NCBI GenBank assembly: GCA_003245785.1
Contig: QKCE01000252.1
Location: forward strand, 1 to 37,741
Length of the DNA stretch: 37,741 nucleotides
DNA from: Spirochaetales bacterium
GTDB lineage: Bacteria; Spirochaetota; Spirochaetia; Treponematales; Treponemataceae
Direction of reading: 5' to 3'
Within the stretch, counting starts at the first letter, position 1. Each line of letters begins with the position of its first letter. Below, one piece after another: positions 8,583 through 17,438 of this stretch. Position numbers and translations under genes: made by a program. Under the pieces are notes generated by a model. The model worked only from the letters and a program-made list of their open reading frames with translations. It was not told where the DNA came from and searched no databases.

Positions 8583-8588
8583 ATTATA
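8583..8588 (-). promoter_or_regulatory. Putative glgX -10 (TATAAT)
   Basis: A perfect TATAAT on the minus strand ends 11 nt before the glgX ATG, implying a leader of about 4-5 nt. No good -35 is present (TAGCAT at 17 bp), so an activator may be needed. The 61-bp intergenic region also holds the divergent regulator promoter, probably with TAGAAT at 8610-8615. Confidence 0.45.
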
Positions 8589-8632
8589 GTTCGCTCCCCG
8601 GTTTTATGCTAGAATGAACTTTCGGAGACGAT

Positions 8633-9961
8633 ATGAAAAGCATTCCCGTGGTCAGCAGGACAAAAAGCACCGTACAGGCGTTCCAAAAGGCGTGCGAGGC
8701 CTCTTCAGGGGCATTCGTGCCCGTAATTCTCGAGGGACACGAGGAGAGCCTTTCCTACTTCAATTACGAATTGCCCGAGGTAAAGATAATCGACTTCGGG
8801 GATTCTGGAATCGACGTCGAGTCCCTCATCGCCTCCATCAACGAGGATCCCTGGCTCCTTTTCGGCGGGATCATCGCGATAGTCAACGACAGCGCGAGCA
8901 AGGCCGCCCTCGAAAAGAAGCGGGACCCGAACGTCGTGCTCGTGCTTACCCGCAAGGATTTCGAGTCCCACGCGGGAAGGGTCCTCAGGTTCCTTTCCCG
9001 TAACGTCCAGTTCCTCTTCAACCGCGGCATGCAGCAGCAGATGAATACCGCCGAAACCGGGTCCTTCGTGAGCGACAACGACCCGACGGACATCCTGTTT
9101 TACTGCAACCTGATCACCTCCTACCTCTACAACACGAACCGCGTGAACGAAGAGGGCCGGAGCGCCGTGCAGGGCGCGCTGATGGAGCTGCTCCTCAACG
9201 CCCTCGAGCACGGAAACTGCAAGATTACCTACGACGAGAAGACCGCCTGGCTTTCCAGGGGAAAGAACATGCTCGACCTCATCGCCATCAAGTCGAGCCT
9301 TCCCGAGGTCGAGCGCAAAAAGGTGTACATCTCCTACGACATCAGCAACGAGAGGACCAGGGTTTCCGTGAGGGACGACGGCGACGGCTTCGACTGGAAG
9401 GAGCGGGTAACCGGGGAGCTGAAGCCCGGGCTCCACGGCATGGGGATCAACATGGCCACGTCCTTCGTGTCCAAGCTCACCTACAACGACAAGGGGAACG
9501 AGGCGTCCTTCGAGATCCCGAATCTCAGGAACGTCACGAACACGATCCCGGCAATCATGAAGGAACAGAAGGTCCTCGAGTTCACGGACAAGCAGCTCGT
9601 GTGCCGGGAAAACGAACCCACTAACGACCTCTTCTACATCCGGTCCGGTAAATTCGCGGTCTACGTGCAGCGCAAGCTGGTGACCGTGCTGACACCGAAC
9701 GATATCTTCATCGGGGAAATGTCCTTCCTCCTGAACGACCGGCGCTCCGCCACGATCATCGCGATCGGCCCCGGTACCCTGGTGAAGATACCGAAGATGG
9801 AGTTCATCTCCCTCATCCGGAGCCATCCGCACTACGGCGTGTTCCTCTCTCGGCTCCTCGCCCAGCGCCTCGCGCGGCAATCCAACGAGACCGTCGAAAT
9901 CCGCAACGAGTTCGTCAGGGTTAAGGAAGAGCTCGAGAATATCCGGGCCCCGGGGACTTGA
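8633..9961 (+). CDS. Regulator with pseudo-receiver-like, HATPase and cyclic-nucleotide-binding domains
   Basis: A 442-residue soluble protein with three apparent parts. Residues 1-130 resemble a degenerate receiver fold (KIIDFGDSGID, then VVLVLTRKDF). Residues about 150-295 form a GHKL ATPase of the anti-sigma/serine-kinase type: N-box ELLLNALEHGN at 185-195, G1 box DDGDGFD at 248-254, G2-like GLHGMGI at 266-272. No phospho-acceptor His is evident. Residues about 315-430 form a CRP-type cNMP-binding domain with GEMSFLLNDRRSAT at 361-374, keeping the Glu and Arg that contact cyclic nucleotide. There is no DNA-binding domain, so it probably acts on a protein partner. The ATG has GGAG 5 nt upstream. 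The AddB-like gene starts 4 bp after its stop, indicating one operon. Function is inferred only. Confidence 0.85.
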   Translation: MKSIPVVSRTKSTVQAFQKACEASSGAFVPVILEGHEESLSYFNYELPEVKIIDFGDSGIDVESLIASINEDPWLLFGGIIAIVNDSASKAALEKKRDPNVVLVLTRKDFESHAGRVLRFLSRNVQFLFNRGMQQQMNTAETGSFVSDNDPTDILFYCNLITSYLYNTNRVNEEGRSAVQGALMELLLNALEHGNCKITYDEKTAWLSRGKNMLDLIAIKSSLPEVERKKVYISYDISNERTRVSVRDDGDGFDWKERVTGELKPGLHGMGINMATSFVSKLTYNDKGNEASFEIPNLRNVTNTIPAIMKEQKVLEFTDKQLVCRENEPTNDLFYIRSGKFAVYVQRKLVTVLTPNDIFIGEMSFLLNDRRSATIIAIGPGTLVKIPKMEFISLIRSHPHYGVFLSRLLAQRLARQSNETVEIRNEFVRVKEELENIRAPGT

Positions 9962-9965
9962 GCCC

Positions 9966-12776
9966 ATGGGAAATCCCGTCGAGTCGGTCATCCGCGAATT
10001 CGGGGGCGACCCGAAATCGGTATTCGTATTTCCCTCCGACGTGGCCGCGACCCTGTGGCGCGAGGAAGCCCTCGACATTTTGGGCGTCGGCTCGATCGAG
10101 GCGCGGCGTTTCATCGCGTGGGACCGTTTCAAGGCCGAGGCGATCCGGGCCACCGCGGGGAACCGCCGCCCGGTCGCCGCGCCGATCCGGGGACTGTACG
10201 CCCGGGACCTCGCCCGCCGGAACGCCGAATCCGCCGAGCCCCTCTTCTCTTCCCTGATCCCGGCCGCCTATGCCGCCGAGGGAACGACCTTCGCGCCCTG
10301 GATCGCGAAGCTTCTCCCCCAGCTCGCGCTCTGGGAGGATAAAAGGACCCGCGCCCGGGACATGCCGCTCTTTCCCGTTCCGGAGGACCGGGAAGACCAG
10401 GACCTCGCCATATTGAAGGCGGACTACTCGGCCTTTCTCGCCCGTCACGGGCTCTTCGAGCCTTCCTGGGAAAAGCCCCCGCTTCGGGAAACCGGATTCT
10501 TCTATATTATCCTTTTCTTCGAGGCCATAGAGGACTGGGCCGAATTTGCCCCGGCGCTGAAGGGCGCCCCTTTCGTGAAGACCGTCTCGTCCCTCGCCCT
10601 CGCCGCCCCGGCGCCGGCGGTAACGGTGTACGAAAACTCCCGGGAGGAGATTCGCGCCTGCGCCCTCGCGATCGGCGAGCTTCTGGATAAGGGGGCCCCG
10701 GCGGACCGCATCGCGGTCAGCGTGCCCGATCTCGAGTCCGTCGCGCCCTACCTCACCCGGGAATTCGGCCTCCGCGGCATACCCTTCGAGTACCGGGCGG
10801 GTCAGCCCCTCGGTTCCCGCTCCGCGGGCAGGATATTCCGGCTCCTCGCCTCCTGCGTGGGGGAGGACTTTTCCTTCGCGAGCGTGAAGGCCCTGCTTCT
10901 CGACCGGGTCGTTCCCTGGGCAAATCCGGAACTCGCCGAACGGCTCGTCGCCTTCGGCCTCGCGAACCGGTGCGTCACCTCCTGGACGGACGACGGGAGG
11001 CGCATGGATCCCTGGGAAGAGGCGTTCCGGAACCCCGTCCGGTTTTCCGGGCCCGACGAGGGCCTCCGCGCATGGTATCGCGCCCTCAGGAAATCCCTCA
11101 CCTCCCTCGCCTCGTCGAACGCCTTCTCGGAAATCCGGAACCGGTGGTTCGCCTTCCGCGCCGCGTTTTTCGAAATGGGGCTCCTCGATCCCGCCGACGA
11201 CGCGGTGCTTTCCCGTTGCGTCGAGACCCTAAACGAGCTCGCGTCCCTCGAGACCGAGTACGCCGACGTGCTCGGGAGCGGGGCATGGAATTTCTTTCTC
11301 GATACCCTGGACCAAGCCACCTACGTGCCCCAGCGCGCGGCCGGGGGCGTGAACGTATTCCCCTGGCGGGTCGCCGCGGGCACGCCCTTCCCCTGGCACT
11401 TCGCCCTCGACGCGAGCCAGGACCGCGCCACGGTTTTCTACAGGCAGCTGCCCTTCCTCCGGGAAGACAAGCGGGAAGCCCTTCGGTCCCTGGAGGACGA
11501 CGCGACCCCGGCCTTCATCTCGATTTACTCCTCCTGTCCCCGGGCATCCGGCCTTGCCGCGGCGCCGGGGGCCATGCGGTTTTCCGTTGCCCTCCGGTCG
11601 TTCAAGGGCTACACCACGGCGCATAATGCCCTGGAGCCCCTATCGCCCGCGGAAGGCCCGAACGGGTCGACGGACCCTCTCCGCGACGAGCTCGACTTCG
11701 CCGCCGGGACGGGAGAGCCGGACCGGCTCTATCCCGCGCAGCTCGAGGGGCAGGGCGCCGCCGAAGCCCGGGAACGGGGAGGAAGCCTCCCCCGGTTTTC
11801 CTTCCTTCGGGCCCCCTACCCGCGGTCCATGCCCGCCCTCGCGGCGCGGGTCGCCGCCCGGCAATTCGCCGACGACGCGGTACGGGTAAGCCAAACGGAC
11901 CTCGCGACCCACTCGGTATGCCCCGCCCGCTGGTTTCTCCGCAAGATACTCGGGATCGAGCCCCCGACGCCGGACGCGGAACTCATGGACGACCGCAGGC
12001 TCGGCATCGTGTACCACGAGGTTTTCAAGCGGGTCTACGAACGTATCAGGGACGAGGACGGGGCGTTCCGTTCCGCGCGGCTCGGGGACTACGAGGCATG
12101 GGCGGCGGAATACGCCGCCGGGGCCGCGGCGAACAGCGACGAGTTCAAGGGTCCCCTCGCGGCTCCCGTGCTCGCGACCCTTACCGACCGAATCGCGAAG
12201 GGAGTGTCCGCCATGCTCGCCGAGGACGCGGCCCACCTCGACGGTTTCATTCCGGAATTCCTGGAGGAAGACATTTCCTTCACCGTCGACGGCATCCGCT
12301 ATAACGGGAAGATCGACCGGATTTCCCGGCGGCCCGCCGACGGAAAGCTGGTGATCGTGGACTACAAGACGGGAAAGACGCCCTCCCTCGAGGCCTACAA
12401 GACCGACATGCCCTCCCGGCCCGGAATTATCGAAGACTTCCAGATGCCCTGCTACGTATTCCTCGCCGAAACCTCTCCCTCCAGCCCGTATCGCGGTGCC
12501 CGGGTCGAATGCGCCTGGTTCGCCAGCGTCCGGGAGGAAAAATTTTCCACCGTGGTGGACGACGGGGAGCCGGGAGGCCCGAAACCCAAGAGGGGAACCT
12601 TTACCCGCGACGAATTCGACGGAACGATAGCGGCGTTCGCCGGGGTGGCGGAAACCTTCGCCCGTTCCGTGAGGGATCTCGACTTCAGGCGCCCCGAGGG
12701 GCTTTCCCGGGCGGAATGCGCCCGATGCGATTACCTCCGGGTGTGCCGGTGGAACTATACGGTGGAAGGCGCATGA
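9966..12776 (+). CDS. addB: AddB-like PD-(D/E)XK nuclease subunit with 4Fe-4S motif
   Basis: A 936-residue protein that probably pairs with the downstream AddA-like helicase to process double-strand breaks. The C-terminal third holds the nuclease: SQTDLATHSVCPARWFLRK (first Fe-S cysteine near 651), LGIVYHEVFKRVYERI, a GKIDRI motif, and IVDYKTGKT with the catalytic Asp and Lys near 800. It is closed by CARCDYLRVC near 917-926, the CxxC-x5-C Fe-S pattern of AddB/RecB-family nucleases. The N-terminal region is UvrD-like in layout but has no Walker A motif (VFVFPSDVAAT where GxGKS is expected), so it is probably an inactive helicase scaffold. It begins 4 bp after the regulator gene, and its TGA overlaps the ATG of addA. 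Confidence 0.85.
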   Translation: MGNPVESVIREFGGDPKSVFVFPSDVAATLWREEALDILGVGSIEARRFIAWDRFKAEAIRATAGNRRPVAAPIRGLYARDLARRNAESAEPLFSSLIPAAYAAEGTTFAPWIAKLLPQLALWEDKRTRARDMPLFPVPEDREDQDLAILKADYSAFLARHGLFEPSWEKPPLRETGFFYIILFFEAIEDWAEFAPALKGAPFVKTVSSLALAAPAPAVTVYENSREEIRACALAIGELLDKGAPADRIAVSVPDLESVAPYLTREFGLRGIPFEYRAGQPLGSRSAGRIFRLLASCVGEDFSFASVKALLLDRVVPWANPELAERLVAFGLANRCVTSWTDDGRRMDPWEEAFRNPVRFSGPDEGLRAWYRALRKSLTSLASSNAFSEIRNRWFAFRAAFFEMGLLDPADDAVLSRCVETLNELASLETEYADVLGSGAWNFFLDTLDQATYVPQRAAGGVNVFPWRVAAGTPFPWHFALDASQDRATVFYRQLPFLREDKREALRSLEDDATPAFISIYSSCPRASGLAAAPGAMRFSVALRSFKGYTTAHNALEPLSPAEGPNGSTDPLRDELDFAAGTGEPDRLYPAQLEGQGAAEARERGGSLPRFSFLRAPYPRSMPALAARVAARQFADDAVRVSQTDLATHSVCPARWFLRKILGIEPPTPDAELMDDRRLGIVYHEVFKRVYERIRDEDGAFRSARLGDYEAWAAEYAAGAAANSDEFKGPLAAPVLATLTDRIAKGVSAMLAEDAAHLDGFIPEFLEEDISFTVDGIRYNGKIDRISRRPADGKLVIVDYKTGKTPSLEAYKTDMPSRPGIIEDFQMPCYVFLAETSPSSPYRGARVECAWFASVREEKFSTVVDDGEPGGPKPKRGTFTRDEFDGTIAAFAGVAETFARSVRDLDFRRPEGLSRAECARCDYLRVCRWNYTVEGA

Positions 12777-15700
12777 AAACCCTCAAGGAACTTCTTGGAG
12801 AACTCGACCCCGGCCAATACGCCGCGGCCACGGTGGACCGGAACGCGGTCATCGCCGCCGGCGCGGGATCCGGCAAGACTCGGGTCCTCGCCGCGCGCTA
12901 CGTATACCTCGCGGTGGAGAAGGAAATCCCCGTGGACGAGATCGTCGCGCTCACCTTCACGCGGAAGGCCGCGGCGGAAATGTATTCCCGGATCTACGCG
13001 ACCCTACGCGACCTGGACCATCCCAGGGCCCGGGAGGCCATAGCCGATTTCCACAAGGCCCGCATCGAGACGATCGACTCCTTCTGCAATTCCGTCGTCC
13101 GCGCCGCCTGCCGCCGTTACGGCGTGTCCCCGGATTTCGCGATCGACGACGACCGCGCCCGAGACCTCGCCGACTCCCTCGCCCTCCCCTTTTTCCTGGA
13201 ACGGCGCGCGTCCCCGGCGATTCGCCAGCTCATGAGGCGGTATTCCTTCGCCGAACTCCCCTCGAGGCTCCTCGCCGAGACCGCGGCGAGGCACGTTCCC
13301 CTCTCCGGCCCCTCCGACTTCTCCGCCGCCTTCTCCCGCCAGAAGGATGCCGTGGCGCGCCGTTTCGGGGAGGTTCTCGACGGTATCTTTTCCCTCCTCG
13401 CCTCCATGGGCACCCTCTCGGGGGGCTCCGGCAAGGCTTGGACTTCCGTCACGGAACTTCTCGCCGGGGATTTCGACCGGCCGGAGACGGGCGACGTACC
13501 CGCCCTTTCGGCGTTTGGCTCGAAAATCGCCGCTATCGTCGGGGCCAACAAGTGGGGGGCCACTAAAAACGACGCCTGCCTCGCCATGAAGGAATACCAG
13601 GGAGAACTCAAGACGCTCCTCGAGGAATACCGGTCCCTCGTCAATTTCGCGGCGAACGAGCCGGTGATACGGGAAACCCTCGAGCTCGTTTCGGATTTCG
13701 CCGCCCTCTACGGCAGGAAAAAGAGGGAGGCGGGAACCCTCACCTTCGCGGACTCATCCCGCATGGCGGTGGACGCCCTCGCGGAGGACGGCGAGCTCCG
13801 CGCGGCCTACTCCTCGGGAATCAAGGCGATCATGATCGACGAATTCCAGGACGATAACGAGCTCCAGAGGGACCTTCTCTTCCTCCTGGCCGCCCCCCCA
13901 TCCTGGAAGCCCCGGACCCCGGGCGCGATCCCGGGGGCGGGCGAAATTCTCGGCGACCGCCTTTTTTTCGTCGGCGACGAAAAGCAGTCGATTTACCGCT
14001 TCCGGGGCGCGGACGTTTCGGTATTCCGGACCCTCGAGCGGGACCTCTCCGGCGATGGGCTTCCCGTCCTCGGCACGAACTACCGGAGCGAGACGCCGCT
14101 CATCGAGGCCTTCAACGCGATATTTCCCGGGGTATTCCTGAACCCGGCGCTGATGGCAGAGGGGGATTTTCCCCTTTTCGAGGCGGCCTTCTCGCCCATC
14201 GGCGCGTCCCGGGTCACGCCGGGACTCGACCCGGGAATAACGGTGGTGCTCCTTCCCGAGTCGAATTTCTCCGAGAACGATCCCGGCGAGCTGACGCCCG
14301 CGGAAAGCGAGGCCGCCGAGGTGGCCGCCCGAATCCGGGCCCTCCGGGACGGGGGCTTTCTGGTTCGGGGAGAGAAAGACGGCGAAACGAGACCCCTCGA
14401 GTACGACGACGTGGCGATCCTCTTCCGGACCACCGGGCGGCAACACCTTTTCGAGAAGCATCTCCGGGCCCGGGGCATTCCCTGCCAAACCGAGTCCCTC
14501 ACGGGGCTCTTCGCCGACGCCCCGATAAACGACCTGTATGCCCTCCTCCGGCTCGCCGTCTATCCCCGGGACCTCGCGGCCTACGCCATGTTCCTCCGTT
14601 CGCCCCTCGCGAACCTCGACGACGAAACCGTGACCCTCGCCCTTCTCGCCGCGGCACAGCCCGCCGGTACGCCCGGGATACCCGGGACCGCCGGGTCGGT
14701 CGAAGGCGGGGTCATGGGCACGGGAACATCGGGTGGGGACCTCTTTCCCGCCTCGGTCGGGGAACTCCTCGGCGGAGACGAGAAAAGGCGATTTCTCGCC
14801 GCGAAGGAACTCTGGGACGGCACCCGTCGGCTCGCCGACAAGATACCCGCGGCCGAACTCGTCACCTCGATCTGGTACCGCGCGGGGTACCGTTACTCCG
14901 TGGTGCGCGACCCCTCGCTCCACCGCTTCGCCGAGCTCTACGATTATTTCTTCGAGCTCGCGCGCCAGGCGGACGCCAGGGGCGAAACCCTCGCGGCCTT
15001 TCTCGACCGGGTTTTCGCCCTCATGCAAAGCGGGGAGCGGGTCGACGACCTCGATATCCCCGTGGAAAAGACCGGCGGCGTGCGCCTCATGACCGTCCAC
15101 AAGAGCAAGGGGCTCGAGTTTCCCGTGGTCTTCGCGGTGAACGCCGACGGGACCGGCCGGAACGACGCCAACGCCGACCCCGTGTACGCTTCGGAGGAAT
15201 TCGGGCTGACCGTGAATACCGGCGCGTCCGAGGAAGCCCCGGAGGCGGGCAGCAACTGGTTCTGGAATCGCGTGCGCGAGGAAGAACGGCAAAAGGCCGA
15301 CGCGGAACTTCGGCGCCTCCTCTACGTGGCAATGACCAGGGCCGAGGTTCGGCTCTACGTTACCGCCTGCCTGAAGGTAGACTCCGAACCGGTCGACGCG
15401 CCCCGAACGGCGGGAGAGCTCGCGAACCTGCTTTCGCGAATGCTCGACAGGAAAGAAGAAAACGCCCGGGGAAAGCCGGTCCGGCGCCGAAGCTTTCTCG
15501 AGCTCCTCGCGCCCCCGCTCGCCGGACTCCTCTCGGGGGGTGAAATACCGCGCCTCACCATCGAGGAAGCGCTTCCCCGCAGACACGGCGACGCGGCCGG
15601 GGGAGACGACGCGACTATGCCCGCGTCGGATTTCCACGCCCGTTTCCGGGACCTTGCCCGGCGCGTCCCCGCGGTCTCCCACCCCGCCCCCCCGCGAAGG

Positions 15701-16267
15701 AGGCTTTCCGTCACCGGCTTCGCCTCGGAAGCCGCGCGAGCGCGTGAAGCCCCGTCGGAAACCTCGGCGGAACGCGCCGCCGTCGAGGCCGCCGCGCCCG
15801 CCCCCGGCGACGATCCCCTCGGCCGCCTTCTCGACAGGCTCGGCCTTACCCCGGCCGAATTCGGCACCTTCGCGCACCGGGAAATAGAGGCCCGCATGAC
15901 CGGGCTCCCGGCCTTCATGCCCGCGGAAATACGGGGCGAGGCGGCGGCCTTCGCGGAACGGTTCCTTTCCTCGGAGACGGGAACACTCGCCCTCGCGGCG
16001 ACGCGGCGCGAAAACGAGTATGCCTTCGTCACGAAATGGGAAACCGACGGGGAGACGCTGCTCCTCTCCGGCCAAATGGACCTCGCCTTCGAGAGCTCCG
16101 GCAAGCTGTACGTAATCGACTTCAAGACGGACCGGGTCGAAAACCCCGAGGAACACCGCCTTCAGCTCGCGGTATACCGCAAGGCCGCCCGGGAACTCTT
16201 CGGTCTCCCGGTGGAAACCCGTTTGTTCTACCTGCGCACCGGGCGGTGCGTAACGGTGGAAGAATAG
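12773..16267 (+). CDS. addA: AddA/RecB-like UvrD-family helicase-nuclease
   Basis: A 1164-residue SF1A helicase with a C-terminal nuclease, the motor subunit of an AddAB-type recombination complex. Motifs in order are: Walker A AGAGSGKT at 29-36, TFTRKAAAEM, motif II IDEFQDDN near 355, VGDEKQSIYRFRGAD near 400, TVHKSKGLEFPVVF near 774, LLYVAMTRAE near 849, then a RecB-like nuclease with GTFAHREIEARM near 1031, GQMDLAF near 1100, IDFKTDR near 1116 and QLAVY. The ORF track begins 88 codons early inside addB; the true start is ATG 12773, overlapping the addB stop as ATGA and preceded by GGAAGG. Length is close to Bacillus AddA. Both subunits carry nuclease sites, as in AddAB rather than RecBCD. 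Confidence 0.93.
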   Translation: MKTLKELLGELDPGQYAAATVDRNAVIAAGAGSGKTRVLAARYVYLAVEKEIPVDEIVALTFTRKAAAEMYSRIYATLRDLDHPRAREAIADFHKARIETIDSFCNSVVRAACRRYGVSPDFAIDDDRARDLADSLALPFFLERRASPAIRQLMRRYSFAELPSRLLAETAARHVPLSGPSDFSAAFSRQKDAVARRFGEVLDGIFSLLASMGTLSGGSGKAWTSVTELLAGDFDRPETGDVPALSAFGSKIAAIVGANKWGATKNDACLAMKEYQGELKTLLEEYRSLVNFAANEPVIRETLELVSDFAALYGRKKREAGTLTFADSSRMAVDALAEDGELRAAYSSGIKAIMIDEFQDDNELQRDLLFLLAAPPSWKPRTPGAIPGAGEILGDRLFFVGDEKQSIYRFRGADVSVFRTLERDLSGDGLPVLGTNYRSETPLIEAFNAIFPGVFLNPALMAEGDFPLFEAAFSPIGASRVTPGLDPGITVVLLPESNFSENDPGELTPAESEAAEVAARIRALRDGGFLVRGEKDGETRPLEYDDVAILFRTTGRQHLFEKHLRARGIPCQTESLTGLFADAPINDLYALLRLAVYPRDLAAYAMFLRSPLANLDDETVTLALLAAAQPAGTPGIPGTAGSVEGGVMGTGTSGGDLFPASVGELLGGDEKRRFLAAKELWDGTRRLADKIPAAELVTSIWYRAGYRYSVVRDPSLHRFAELYDYFFELARQADARGETLAAFLDRVFALMQSGERVDDLDIPVEKTGGVRLMTVHKSKGLEFPVVFAVNADGTGRNDANADPVYASEEFGLTVNTGASEEAPEAGSNWFWNRVREEERQKADAELRRLLYVAMTRAEVRLYVTACLKVDSEPVDAPRTAGELANLLSRMLDRKEENARGKPVRRRSFLELLAPPLAGLLSGGEIPRLTIEEALPRRHGDAAGGDDATMPASDFHARFRDLARRVPAVSHPAPPRRRLSVTGFASEAARAREAPSETSAERAAVEAAAPAPGDDPLGRLLDRLGLTPAEFGTFAHREIEARMTGLPAFMPAEIRGEAAAFAERFLSSETGTLALAATRRENEYAFVTKWETDGETLLLSGQMDLAFESSGKLYVIDFKTDRVENPEEHRLQLAVYRKAARELFGLPVETRLFYLRTGRCVTVEE

Positions 16268-16348
16268 CCGCCCCCGCCGATCGGCTCAAGTATTCCCCCG
16301 TAATGCCGATAAACAATCAGGCGTGTCCCACGATCCGCTTTTTTTCTT

Positions 16349-16376
16349 TTGAAATTCCGCGGAAGAGTGCTACACT
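16349..16376 (+). promoter_or_regulatory. Promoter of the adenosine-deaminase-family gene (TTGAAA-16-TACACT)
   Basis: In the AT-rich 149-bp gap after addA, TTGAAA and TACACT are separated by 16 bp. The predicted start near 16383 gives a leader of about 34 nt with an AAGGAA site, so this gene is expressed in the usual leadered way. Confidence 0.55.
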
Positions 16377-16416
16377 TTTTATATTAACCATTATTGCGCG
16401 ATAAAAAGGAACGGGA

Positions 16417-17319
16417 ATGAGGGACATCGAGTATTACAAATCGCGGCCGAAAATTGACGCGCATAATCATTTGAATCTCGGCATGCGGTATTCCTCGTTT
16501 CTCGCCTGGTCCGGCAAGAAGATACCGAACTTTCCCCGAATGATGGATGGCCTCGACGAAATGCACGACGTGATCGGGAAATATACCCGTCCCCGTTGCC
16601 GCACCAGGGAGGACGTCGAAAGACTCATCGAGATGTCGATCCTGGACGCGATCGCCGACGGCGTGACGGTCCTCGAGGGCTCTATCGATATCGGATTCAT
16701 GGTCCATTTCCAGGGCGACGTCGAGTCCTTCTTGCGTATGACCTCCGATTTGGCGCGAAAATACGCGGACAAACTCGACATGCGTCCCGAACTGGGGCTC
16801 GGCAAAACGTTCGACAAGGATAAGATTACCAAATGGGCCCCGGAGCTGATGCGCAGCGGCGTGTTCACCAGCATCGACCTGTACGGCCCCGAGATCGAGG
16901 ACGGAATCGAGGAATTCAAGCATATCTTCGAGCTGGCCGAACGGCTCGACATCAAGAAGAGGGCCCACGTCGGGGAGTTTTCGGATGCCCGGTCGGTGCG
17001 TCGGTTCGTGGAATTCTTCGACCTCCACGAGGTACAGCACGGCATCGGCGCCGTGGGGGACGACTCCGTCCTCCGCTTCCTCGCCGACAGGAAGGTCCGT
17101 TGCAACGTGTGCCCCCAAAGCAATTACATGTTGGGGGCGGTAAAGGCCCTCGAGGAACATCCGATCAAGCGCATGCTCGACGCGGGCGTGCCGGTCACCG
17201 TGGGAACCGACGATCTCCTGTTCTTCGACCGGACCGTGAGCGAACAGATTTTCGACCTCGTGTCCCTCGGCGTCATTACCGAAGCCGACTCGGACAAGCT
17301 CCTCGCCGAGGGTATCTGA
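16417..17319 (+). CDS. Adenosine deaminase-family metal-dependent hydrolase
   Basis: A 300-residue cytoplasmic amidohydrolase of the adenosine/AMP deaminase family, expected to deaminate a purine nucleoside or related amino-purine. All metal and catalytic positions are visible: DAHNHL (His16, His18), AHVGEF with zinc His184 and catalytic Glu187, VQHGIGA with His208, and GTDDLLFF with Asp255-Asp256. The proline usual after the paired Asp in adenosine deaminases is Leu here, so substrate preference may differ. It ends soon after the last barrel strand and is shorter than typical family members (about 330-350), lacking the usual C-terminal Asn-x-x-x-x-Ser-Phe helix. ATG 16417 has AAGGAA 5 nt upstream. 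It converges on mnmG, which ends 119 bp further on. Confidence 0.85.
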   Translation: MRDIEYYKSRPKIDAHNHLNLGMRYSSFLAWSGKKIPNFPRMMDGLDEMHDVIGKYTRPRCRTREDVERLIEMSILDAIADGVTVLEGSIDIGFMVHFQGDVESFLRMTSDLARKYADKLDMRPELGLGKTFDKDKITKWAPELMRSGVFTSIDLYGPEIEDGIEEFKHIFELAERLDIKKRAHVGEFSDARSVRRFVEFFDLHEVQHGIGAVGDDSVLRFLADRKVRCNVCPQSNYMLGAVKALEEHPIKRMLDAGVPVTVGTDDLLFFDRTVSEQIFDLVSLGVITEADSDKLLAEGI

Positions 17320-17438
17320 TACCCGGCGAACTAATTCCCCGCCCGCTCAAACTTTTTTGATTTCCTTCATCCGATAAGCCGCGCGAACCCCGACTTTCAG
17401 CGTACATCGGCCGCGCCATCCAGCGCCGCCCGCTTTGC

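Noticed and set aside
6487-8589. Long plus-strand ORF of 700 aa opposite glgX
   Set aside because: It mirrors glgX codon for codon. Its Val/Gly/Glu/Arg-rich composition is typical of antisense shadows in high-GC DNA, and no family motif is seen.
12509-12772. 88-residue N-terminal extension of AddA in the ORF track
   Set aside because: It lies in the addB coding region in another frame; ATG 12773 has GGAAGG and an ATGA overlap.
13754-16156. Minus-strand ORF of 800 aa opposite addA
   Set aside because: A shadow of the AddA-like gene, whose helicase and nuclease motifs are unambiguous on the plus strand.
17320-17438. Terminator or small RNA between the converging deaminase-family and mnmG genes
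   Set aside because: A CTTTTTTG run is present, but no GC-rich stem precedes it on either strand.
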